Origin: Acidimicrobiia bacterium | Lineage (GTDB): Bacteria > Actinomycetota > Acidimicrobiia > Spongiisociales > ZC4RG35 | Assembly: GCA_029865445.1 (NCBI GenBank) | Contig: JAOUGY010000203.1 | Location: 1-6,857, forward strand | Direction: 5' to 3' | Length of the DNA stretch: 6,857 nucleotides | In this document: piece by piece, positions 1 through 5,427 of the stretch | Position numbering within the stretch: position 1 is the stretch's first letter | How the letters are laid out: each line of letters starts with the position of its first letter | The notes under the pieces: generated by a model | What the model was told of the DNA's origin: nothing | The model's input: the letters and a program-made list of their open reading frames with translations, nothing else | Database searches by the model: none | Position numbers and translations under genes: made by a program

Positions 1-1028
1 TAGAGCAGTGACGCACGGTCCCGCCCGGCGGTACCCACCCGAAGGCGCTCCTCGCGATCGGCGAGCAGGGATGCGCAAGCTTCGGCGAACATGTCCGGGT
101 TTCCGGGCGGCACTACGAATCCCCCCGGTCCGAGCGTCGCCCGGACGTCACCCACATCGGTCGCGACCACCGGCAGGCCGGCCATCATGTACTCGACGAT
201 CTTCAACGGCGAGAAGTAAAAGAAGTCGGAGTGTGGGTAGGGGGCCACCCCAACGGACGAATCACACAGGAGAGCCGCCACCCGGCTTCTGTCGACGGGG
301 CCCGTGATCTCGAACCGACCGGACACGCCCATGGCGTGGGCACATTCGACGATCTCGCGAGCCCCCGCACCCCCGCCCACCACGATGACCCTGAGGTCGG
401 GGAAACGCGCAGCGAGGGAAGCTGCGAGGACGGGCAATCCCTTCCCCCCGTGCCAGGGCTTTGGGTGGCCCAGGAACACCAGGGTCGGGGCAGTTTCGTG
501 GTGGGCGGGGATCGGGAAGTCGTTCGGATGGGCTCCGTTGGCGATGACGGTCACCCCTTCGGTCGTTCCGCGGATCGAGACGACGTGATCGGCGAGCACG
601 TGGGAAACGGGGAAAACCAGAGGGGCCTCTGTGAAGAGCCTCCGTTCTGCGTGCAGTTGCGCAGGCGAGATGTCGCGATGCCGGTGAGCCCGGGCCTCCA
701 GGGTCAGGGGAGCGTTGACCTCGAGCGCAAACCGAATTCCCGCCGCCTCGGCAGTCAGCATGGCGTCGAGGTGTCCGAGGCTGTACCGCTCGTAGATGAG
801 GTCGGCGCCACCCAATCGACCGATAGACCGTTTGATCGACAACGGCCCCTCGAGCACGTCGGTCGACACGGGGTGTGTGTTCACCGGTTCCGGAAGCGCT
901 CTGGCGAGGGTGCGGACCTCGTGACCCCGGGATGAGAGCGCCCCGGCCACGTGCGCCAGGTGCGCCGACGCCCCCTTGGTACCTCCCGGAGGGATGCCGC
1001 GATCGGCACACACCTGGAGCACTCTCAT
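1..1028 (-). CDS. GT-B glycosyltransferase, family 4 (3' end cut by window edge)
   Basis: The frame opens at the ATG at 1028-1026 and stays open for 342 codons to the left edge, so the C-terminus is missing. The last two bases in frame are TA, so the next codon is either Tyr or a stop. It is probably a cytoplasmic or membrane-associated retaining glycosyltransferase that moves a sugar from a nucleotide donor to a growing glycan. Visible parts: a Rossmann-type start (MRVLQVCADRG) with a Gly-rich loop PPGGTKGAS at residues 13-21, typical of GT4 acceptor domains; the interdomain stretch VIANGAHPNDF at 161-171; the donor-domain entry LVFLGHPKPWHGGKGL at 183-198; VIVVGGG at 214-220; and the donor-binding segment FYFSPLKIVEYMMAGLPVVA around 270-289, with E279 as the conserved second Glu of the E-x7-E motif. 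The first Glu position is Tyr. The start overlaps the previous gene's stop as ATGA, so translation is probably coupled. The family is clear; sugar and acceptor are unknown. Confidence 0.9.
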   Translation of the reverse strand, partial: MRVLQVCADRGIPPGGTKGASAHLAHVAGALSSRGHEVRTLARALPEPVNTHPVSTDVLEGPLSIKRSIGRLGGADLIYERYSLGHLDAMLTAEAAGIRFALEVNAPLTLEARAHRHRDISPAQLHAERRLFTEAPLVFPVSHVLADHVVSIRGTTEGVTVIANGAHPNDFPIPAHHETAPTLVFLGHPKPWHGGKGLPVLAASLAARFPDLRVIVVGGGAGAREIVECAHAMGVSGRFEITGPVDRSRVAALLCDSSVGVAPYPHSDFFYFSPLKIVEYMMAGLPVVATDVGDVRATLGPGGFVVPPGNPDMFAEACASLLADREERLRVGTAGRDRASLL

Positions 1029-2095
1029 ACCCGGCCCCCGAAGATCTCCAGGAGGCTGTCGGTGGCGACCCTCGGATCGAGCAGCGCCGCGGCGTGATCG
1101 GCTCCTTTTCGGCCCAACTCGGCCGCCGCCACAAGATCCCGGTCGAGCCGGGAGATGGCGTCCGCCACTGCCGCGGGGTCGTCCGGGTCGACGAGTAAGC
1201 CGGTCTCGCCGTGGCGCACGAGCTCGGGGATCCCGATGACGTCGGTGCTGACCACGGGTAGGCCGTGGCGCATCGCCTCACCGAGAACCGTAGGCATGCC
1301 GTCCCGGTCCTCGAACTCGTCGATCCGGCACGGGAGGACAAACATCGAGGCCTCCGCGTATGCACGTTCCACGTCGGGTTTGGTGAGGGCGCCGGCGAAA
1401 CGGACCCGATCCTCGACGCCCAGCCTGCGGGCGAGGTCCTCGAGCCGTCCTCGTAGTTCCCCCTCCCCAACGATCACGAGTTCACGGTTCACGCCTCTGC
1501 GTGCAAGAACGCCGATCGCACGGATGAGGACGTCGATGCCCTTCTTGGAGACCAGGCGGGCGACACAGAGAACCGGACCCGACGGGTTAGGACCCGGTTG
1601 TGGCGTGTCGTCGACGCCGTTGTAGACCACATGGACGGGCGTCCCGGTCGTGAACGAACGGAGATGATCGGCGTTGTACCTCGAAACGGTGACCACCGCG
1701 GACAGCGAAGCCAGCTTGGTCGCGACCGACGGCGCGTAGTCACGATGGAAGATGTCACGGGCGTGGAAGGTCGCCGTGACCGGGAGGCCTGCGAGTCGAC
1801 CAGCGCTGATGGCAACCTCGGTCGACAACGTGGCGAAGTGGGCGTGGATGCGATCGAATCCGCCTTCGGTCGCTCGCCGGGCCACGGCCTGCGCCTGGTT
1901 GCCGGAACGAGACACATACCGGACGTGCGCCCGAACCCGATCGAACTGCGGGTGTCGGGGCTGATCGCCGGGGTCCTTGAGGGAATCCACCGCGATGTGG
2001 AGTCCGGCAGCCTCGAGACGGAGGATCTCATCGAGGATGAACGTCTCGGAGAGTCTCGGGAATCGTTTCAATACATAGAGGACCCGGGGCATCAT
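1025..2095 (-). CDS. GT-B glycosyltransferase, family 4 (WcaL/exopolysaccharide-type)
   Basis: A complete 356-residue protein, the usual length for a family 4 glycosyltransferase. It likely transfers a sugar from a nucleotide-sugar to a lipid-linked or polymeric acceptor at the inner face of the membrane. The N-terminus VLYVLKRFPRLSETFI (5-20) carries the FPxLSETF signature of enzymes such as WcaL in exopolysaccharide pathways. Further landmarks are IHAHFA (83-88), TFHARDIF (109-116), VVYNGVD (156-162), the donor-domain opening CVARLVSKKGIDVLI (177-191), IVGEGELRGRLE (208-219), and the sugar-nucleotide site DGMPTVLGEAM (265-275), where D265 and E273 form a D-x7-E version of the usual E-x7-E. 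STDVIGIPELV and GETGLLVDPDDP complete the fold. The ATG at 2095 overlaps the preceding stop as ATGA; a second ATG follows at once, so the start could be one codon later. Its own stop overlaps the next glycosyltransferase start in the same way. Sugar specificity cannot be read from the sequence. Confidence 0.95.
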   Translation of the reverse strand: MMPRVLYVLKRFPRLSETFILDEILRLEAAGLHIAVDSLKDPGDQPRHPQFDRVRAHVRYVSRSGNQAQAVARRATEGGFDRIHAHFATLSTEVAISAGRLAGLPVTATFHARDIFHRDYAPSVATKLASLSAVVTVSRYNADHLRSFTTGTPVHVVYNGVDDTPQPGPNPSGPVLCVARLVSKKGIDVLIRAIGVLARRGVNRELVIVGEGELRGRLEDLARRLGVEDRVRFAGALTKPDVERAYAEASMFVLPCRIDEFEDRDGMPTVLGEAMRHGLPVVSTDVIGIPELVRHGETGLLVDPDDPAAVADAISRLDRDLVAAAELGRKGADHAAALLDPRVATDSLLEIFGGRV

Positions 2096-3261
2096 GCTGC
2101 ACCGACCTTCGAGCGAGCCAGACGTTCGAGTGCCATCCCGGTTGCTCGCGCTCCACCCAGGTCAAGCTGATGGTCCCGACCGACGTGACCGGAGACCACG
2201 GTCTCGACGAACTGCTCGATCACGTCGAACGTCACGTCCTCGGCTGCGAGTGGGGTGAACGAGGCGACGGATGCGAGCCTCGTGGCACGCAGCCACTGCT
2301 CCAGTCGCGGTTTGACCCGCGGGACGAGCAGAGCGGGTACCCGATGGGCGAGGAGCTCCGCAACGGTGTTGTACCCAGCCATCGATATGGCCCCGCCGGC
2401 TGTGGCGAGGAGCGTCTCGAGTTGGCTCGAGAACTGAACCACCTCGACCACCGGCTCACTCTTGGACAAGCGCCCCACCATCGCCCCGACGCTGCCGGAA
2501 GGCGCAAATGGGCCCGTCACGAGAATCGACCGCACCCGGCCGGCGAGTCGGGAGTCCTGGAGAAACGAGATGTAGCTCTCGAGGACGCCCGTACCGTCGC
2601 CACCACCGCCGGCGGTGACCACGATCGACGGCATCGTTCTCACGTGGTGCTCGAAAGGATCGGGACACACGTACCCGACATGCACGACCGGGATCGAAAT
2701 CCGATCCGAGATCCGCAACTCCGCTGCCGTGGTCTTGACGACGGCGTCACCGTAGACGATCACACCGTCGTAGTCGGCGCTGAGGCGATCCCACACTCCG
2801 CCGTCCGCCCACTGCCGCTCGACCACGGGTGCCGAATCGATGATCTCTCGCATCCCGAGGACGACGCTGGGCCTGACGCCGGCCGGCATCATCCGCAGCC
2901 GGTCGAGCACAGGTGCGAGTTCGTCGTGCATTCCGGTCGGGGCGTGGTCGACCAGCATCACATCGGGACGGAACGACTCGATCGCTGCCTCCACCAATCT
3001 CGATCGAATCATCGCCAGGTCGTCCAGGCCCACACCGAGCGTCCGGGACCGGTACCGGCCCTGTTCGTCTTTGGTCGCGGCCGGGAGTTTGACCACGTCG
3101 ACACCCGACGGCATCGGATACGAGGTTGCCTGAGGCGAACCCGAGGCGATGAGCACATTGGAGGCAGCGCCGGTCTCGACGATCCCGGCGGCGATCCGCA
3201 TGGATCGGCGCAGGTGCCCCAGCCCGTAGGTGTCGTGCGAGTAGATCAGTACCCGGTTCAT
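2092..3261 (-). CDS. MurG-like predicted glycosyltransferase (COG4671 type, GT-B fold)
   Basis: A 389-residue protein and the first gene of the three-glycosyltransferase unit. The N-terminal signature MNRVLIYSHDTYGLGHLRRS (1-20) contains the GxGH loop (G13, G15, H16) that in MurG/GT28 enzymes binds the acceptor-side phosphate. It is followed by IASGSP (38-43) and DVMLVDHAPTG (100-110). The C-terminal half has the Gly-rich loop VVTAGGGGDGTG (214-225) and the donor-binding segment ISMAGYNTVAELLAHRVPALLVPR (292-315), which matches the MurG donor-site pattern and the COG4671 'predicted glycosyl transferase' group. No signal peptide or membrane span is evident. The frame is open upstream to 3486, but that part runs through the intergenic palindrome and into the response regulator gene and lacks protein-like composition. 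The ATG at 3261 is chosen because homologous starts fit it. No good Shine-Dalgarno precedes it. The stop overlaps the next gene's start (ATGA). It probably acts on a cell-surface glycan or glycolipid; the substrate is unknown. Confidence 0.9.
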   Translation of the reverse strand: MNRVLIYSHDTYGLGHLRRSMRIAAGIVETGAASNVLIASGSPQATSYPMPSGVDVVKLPAATKDEQGRYRSRTLGVGLDDLAMIRSRLVEAAIESFRPDVMLVDHAPTGMHDELAPVLDRLRMMPAGVRPSVVLGMREIIDSAPVVERQWADGGVWDRLSADYDGVIVYGDAVVKTTAAELRISDRISIPVVHVGYVCPDPFEHHVRTMPSIVVTAGGGGDGTGVLESYISFLQDSRLAGRVRSILVTGPFAPSGSVGAMVGRLSKSEPVVEVVQFSSQLETLLATAGGAISMAGYNTVAELLAHRVPALLVPRVKPRLEQWLRATRLASVASFTPLAAEDVTFDVIEQFVETVVSGHVGRDHQLDLGGARATGMALERLARSKVGAA

Positions 3262-3271
3262 CGTGAGTCTC

Positions 3272-3277
3272 AAGCTA
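3272..3277 (-). promoter_or_regulatory. Candidate -10 element for the glycosyltransferase operon (near-leaderless)
   Basis: On the minus strand TAGCTT, which fits the actinobacterial TANNNT -10 pattern, ends 10 bases before the ATG at 3261. No Shine-Dalgarno lies in the interval. A transcript from here would have a leader of only about three bases. No convincing -35 hexamer is present, which would suit an activator-dependent promoter. A six-base pattern this loose occurs often by chance. Confidence 0.25.
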
Positions 3278-3281
3278 TGGG

Positions 3282-3315
3282 CCCCGAAGCCCGGCTTCCA
3301 TCCACCTCTTCGGGG
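3282..3315 (-). repeat. Inverted repeat with two mutually exclusive hairpins
   Basis: CCCCGAAG at 3282-3289 pairs perfectly with CTTCGGGG at 3308-3315, leaving an 18-base loop. Inside this lies a second inverted repeat, GAAGCC-C-GGCTTC at 3286-3298, which shares bases with one outer arm, so the two folds exclude each other. The element sits in the spacer just downstream of the larger palindrome and just upstream of the glycosyltransferase start. No T-run follows on the minus strand, so it is not a standard intrinsic terminator. It may be a leader structure or simply GC-rich self-complementarity. Confidence 0.4.
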
Positions 3316-3318
3316 ACC

Positions 3319-3342
3319 GAGTACCCCCATGTGGGGGTACTC
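3319..3342. promoter_or_regulatory. Perfect 24-bp palindrome: candidate operator or terminator hairpin
   Basis: The arms GAGTACCCCCA and TGGGGGTACTC are exact reverse complements separated by two bases (TG). As RNA this gives a 10-bp stem with a four-base loop. On the minus strand the first arm begins at the second base of the regulator's TGA stop codon. The centre lies about 69 bp upstream of the glycosyltransferase ATG at 3261. The inner half-sites TACCCCCA/TGGGGGTA share the TAC...GTA dyad of NarL-family binding sites, although NarL itself uses shorter heptamers spaced by two bases. Read as RNA it could stop or slow transcription leaving the regulator gene, but no U-tract follows. The repeat is directly visible; its function is inferred. 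Confidence 0.6.
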
Positions 3343-3949
3343 ACTCGATGACGCCCAGGCGGATCCCCATGGCGACGGCTTCGGCGCGGGAGGAGACATC
3401 CCACCGGGCGAACAGGTTCCGCAGGTAGCTCTTGACCGTCTCCTGAGACAAACCGAGCTCACGTGCGATCTGCTTGTTCTCCGCACCGTCGGCTACCAGG
3501 ACGAGGATCTCCCGTTCTCGGGGTGCGATCTCGGCCCGGGCTTCCTCGTCGATGAGCACGGCGGCCAAATCACCCTGGACGTATCGATTACCCGCCGCCA
3601 CCGCGTCGATGGCCCTCAGCAGTTCGTCGCGGCCACTGTTCTTGAGCACGTACCCGCACGCACCCATCTTGAGGGCGCGCCGAACGTGCGAGGGCTCGTC
3701 GTGCATCGACATCACGAGCACGCGCGTGTCGAGACGTTCCCGGCGGGCCGTGTCGAGGACGTCGAAACCAGAGGTCCCGCCCATTCGCAGGTCGAGGACC
3801 AGGATGTCCGGATCGAGCGTCCGGAGCAGCGCGACGGCGTCGTGCCCGTCGGCGGCCTCCCCCACGATCTCGATTCCTTCGGCGTCCGCCAGCATCCACC
3901 GGATACCGTCCCGAACCACGGTGTGATCATCTGCGATGCCGACTCTCAT
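3341..3949 (-). CDS. NarL/FixJ-family response regulator
   Basis: A complete 202-residue two-domain regulator. The receiver domain (about 1-118) shows the acidic pocket D7/D8, the phospho-acceptor D53 within DILVLDLRMGG, the switch residue S81 in VLVMSMHDE, and K103 in GYVLKNSG. All key residues are intact, so it should be phosphorylatable. The output domain is a LuxR-type helix-turn-helix (about 140-198): IAPREREILVLVADG, then KQIARELGLSQETVKSYLRN and RWDVSSRAEAV. It should bind DNA as a dimer when phosphorylated by the adjacent kinase. The start ATG (3949-3947) overlaps the kinase stop TGA as ATGA, which fixes the start and implies translational coupling in an operon. Just after its stop comes a perfect palindrome and then a glycosyltransferase operon, the most obvious nearby target. 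Autoregulation is equally possible. The actual regulon and signal are unknown. Confidence 0.96.
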   Translation of the reverse strand: MRVGIADDHTVVRDGIRWMLADAEGIEIVGEAADGHDAVALLRTLDPDILVLDLRMGGTSGFDVLDTARRERLDTRVLVMSMHDEPSHVRRALKMGACGYVLKNSGRDELLRAIDAVAAGNRYVQGDLAAVLIDEEARAEIAPREREILVLVADGAENKQIARELGLSQETVKSYLRNLFARWDVSSRAEAVAMGIRLGVIE

Positions 3950-5277
3950 CGCCGATCACCCGGAACGTATGCCACGAAACGAGTCCCCCGGGGTGAGAGC
4001 CGTTTCACTCGTAGTCCGCCGCCGATGGCGGCCAGTCGTTGGCGTGTCGTCGACAAACCCATTCCATCGCGCTCGCCCCACCCGACACCATCGTCCTCGA
4101 CGGTCACTTCGACACCGGTCGACACCGGGGCCACCCGGATGCGAAGCACCGAAGCGCTGGCGTGTTTGCGGGCGTTGATGACCGCCTCCTGGGTAGCCCG
4201 GAACAAGGCGGTGGCCCCCGTCGACGACAGCCGAACTCCCCGCACACTGCCGGTCACCTCGACCGCAAGTCCCGACTCGAATCGCGTTGCCTCGGCGAGA
4301 CGCTCCAGGGCTGCATCGAAGTCGTCGCCGTCCACGAGGCCGGAGTGCAACGTCCGGAGTTCGGTTCGGAGGGCGCCGTCGATCTCGCGGACGAGCACCT
4401 TCAGTCCGTCGATCTCCCGGGTCAATGCAGGTGTGTCCAACCGTGCGGTCACACCTTCCAGTCCGTACAGCACCCGGTACAGCGGCTGGCCGATGTCATC
4501 GTGGAGCGACCCAACGATTCGGCGTCGCTCATCGTCCGAAGCGGTCAGCACCTCCCCCAGGAGACTCTCGGCTTCCCGGCGTCGCCGGTTGACGCCGAGG
4601 ATCCAGGCCAGCATCACGGCGCCCATGCCGATCCCGATGGCAGCAACCCCGATCGCCACGGCGGTCCACACGTGGCCGCGAATCTCTTTCAGCGAGGACG
4701 TGAACGCCGATGACTCCTCGTAGATCTCGAAAGCCGCAACCACGGCGCCGCCGTCCGTCACCGGGAGGTAGTACTCGATCAGGCTGCCAAAGCCGGCCTC
4801 GGTCTCGTTCTCGGCGCCGTCTGTCTCATCGACTTCGATGCCCGGGTTGCCGGACAGCGCAGCAAGGACGTTCTCACCCAGCTCGAATCTCTGTCCGATC
4901 AACTCTTCTGCGTCCGAGTAGAGCACCTCGCCGGTGACGTCCCACAGTTTCACGCGGACCGCCTCGCCACCCAGAAGCTTCAATTCGACCGCCTCGTCGA
5001 GCGCCTCGGCCGAAACCGGATCACCAGGGAGCGGCAACAGGCCGTCCTCGACGAAGCCGTCGACGATCGACTGGTGGATCGAAGCTCGGGCACGGAGCAG
5101 ATCGGCCCGAGCGGCTTCTGCCACGATCACACCGACAGCGATGTCGGCTGCGACCGCCACCACGGCGGCGACGAGGGCGAGGGAAACGAGCCGCGTCGGC
5201 CGGGGACGATGGCGGGTCCGCGGAACGCCGGCCGTTGTGGCCGGCGGTGCTTCCTCGGTCAATGTTCCAATGATCAT
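3946..5277 (-). CDS. Membrane sensor histidine kinase, HisKA_3/NarL-partner type
   Basis: A 443-residue protein. After a short basic cytoplasmic N-terminus, TM1 spans about 30-55 (RLVSLALVAAVVAVAADIAV and on). An extracytoplasmic sensor region follows at about 56-200, with the segment LWDVTGEVLYSDAEELIGQ (111-129) and an acidic stretch around 148-160; the pattern is reminiscent of Cache-like sensors. TM2 spans about 201-228. No clear HAMP domain follows: a basic run RRRR leads straight into the dimerisation helix. The H-box DDERRRIVGSLHDDIGQ carries the phosphorylated H259. The HATPase domain has QEAVINARKHA (N-box, N368), DDGVGWG (395-401) and GMGLSTTRQR (405-414). It should autophosphorylate on H259 and pass phosphate to the regulator encoded next, whose ATG overlaps this stop. 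An upstream in-frame ATG at 5370 exists, but the start at 5277 is preferred because AGGAGG lies five bases before it. The ligand is unknown. Confidence 0.94.
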   Translation of the reverse strand: MIIGTLTEEAPPATTAGVPRTRHRPRPTRLVSLALVAAVVAVAADIAVGVIVAEAARADLLRARASIHQSIVDGFVEDGLLPLPGDPVSAEALDEAVELKLLGGEAVRVKLWDVTGEVLYSDAEELIGQRFELGENVLAALSGNPGIEVDETDGAENETEAGFGSLIEYYLPVTDGGAVVAAFEIYEESSAFTSSLKEIRGHVWTAVAIGVAAIGIGMGAVMLAWILGVNRRRREAESLLGEVLTASDDERRRIVGSLHDDIGQPLYRVLYGLEGVTARLDTPALTREIDGLKVLVREIDGALRTELRTLHSGLVDGDDFDAALERLAEATRFESGLAVEVTGSVRGVRLSSTGATALFRATQEAVINARKHASASVLRIRVAPVSTGVEVTVEDDGVGWGERDGMGLSTTRQRLAAIGGGLRVKRLSPRGTRFVAYVPGDRR

Positions 5278-5282
5278 GCGCC

Positions 5283-5288
5283 CCTCCT
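5283..5288 (-). promoter_or_regulatory. Ribosome binding site deciding the kinase start
   Basis: On the minus strand a perfect AGGAGG sits five bases upstream of the ATG at 5277. It is the best Shine-Dalgarno I found in the window, and it argues against the in-frame ATGs at 5370 and 5307 as the start of the sensor kinase. Confidence 0.85.
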
Positions 5289-5303
5289 GACCCTCTCGAC
5301 GCC

Positions 5304-5327
5304 GCATGTACGCATGCCCGATGCATA
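5304..5327. repeat. Short 8-bp-periodic GCATG repeats in the kinase leader
   Basis: Two exact GCATG units start at 5304 and 5312. A third, looser copy (GATGCATA) starts at 5320, so the three follow each other in 8-bp steps. The stretch also contains the palindromes GCATGC and ATGCAT. It lies between the candidate promoter and the ribosome binding site of the kinase gene. It could bind a regulator, but it is short enough to be chance. Confidence 0.3.
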
Positions 5328-5348
5328 TCGTCCACGAAGTCGGGTCAA
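5322..5348 (-). promoter_or_regulatory. Candidate promoter for the two-component operon
   Basis: On the minus strand TTGACC (5348-5343) resembles a -35 hexamer. TATGCA (5327-5322), 15 bases further on, could serve as a weak -10. The spacing is short and the -10 match is poor. Placement fits: the element falls in the 150-bp gap upstream of the kinase and would give a leader of roughly 40 bases carrying the strong Shine-Dalgarno. The rest of the gap holds only small self-complementary words (GGCGCGCC at 5350-5357, GGACCGGTCC at 5382-5391). Confidence 0.3.
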
Positions 5349-5400
5349 GGGCGCGCCGGGAAAACCTCAAGGAAGAATCAAGGACCGGTCCATTCGGCCT

Positions 5401-5416
5401 CGGTTCGGTGCAACCG
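5401..5416 (-). terminator. Weak hairpin after the methyltransferase gene
   Basis: CGGTT and AACCG (5401-5405 and 5412-5416) can pair around a six-base loop, beginning 12 bases beyond the methyltransferase stop. The stem is only five base pairs and no T-run follows directly; a T-rich patch comes about 20 bases later. It is recorded as the only terminator-like structure in this gap, with little confidence that it terminates anything. Confidence 0.15.
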
Positions 5417-5427
5417 CGATCTCGAGT

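Noticed and set aside
231..935. Plus-strand reading frame opposite the left-edge glycosyltransferase
   Set aside because: It is antisense to a continuous GT4 frame with conserved motifs and shows no protein-like features of its own.
262..1470. Minus-strand reading frame of about 400 codons across the two GT4 genes
   Set aside because: It is out of frame with both well-supported glycosyltransferases. Its translation is rich in Arg, Pro, Ser and Gly without motifs, typical of a GC-rich shadow frame.
2170..3351. Plus-strand reading frame of about 390 codons opposite the MurG-like gene
   Set aside because: It has no recognisable domain and His/Asp/Arg-rich composition, and it lies fully antisense to a clear glycosyltransferase.
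3262..3486. N-terminal extension of the MurG-like gene to an ATG at 3486
   Set aside because: The extension translates the palindrome and part of the regulator gene in the wrong frame. The canonical family N-terminus begins at the ATG at 3261.
3263..4723. Long plus-strand reading frame opposite the kinase and regulator
   Set aside because: It lies antisense to two genes with complete conserved motifs and has Arg/Ser/Pro/His-rich, motif-free composition. Its length is explained by codon bias on the opposite strand.
5278..5370. Upstream in-frame starts of the sensor kinase (5370, 5307)
   Set aside because: The ATG at 5277 has a perfect AGGAGG five bases upstream. The extension has no conserved features and would cover the candidate promoter.
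5350..5391. GGCGCGCC and GGACCGGTCC palindromes as operators
   Set aside because: They are short, GC-rich self-complementary words expected by chance in DNA of this composition; there is no symmetry beyond 8-10 bases.
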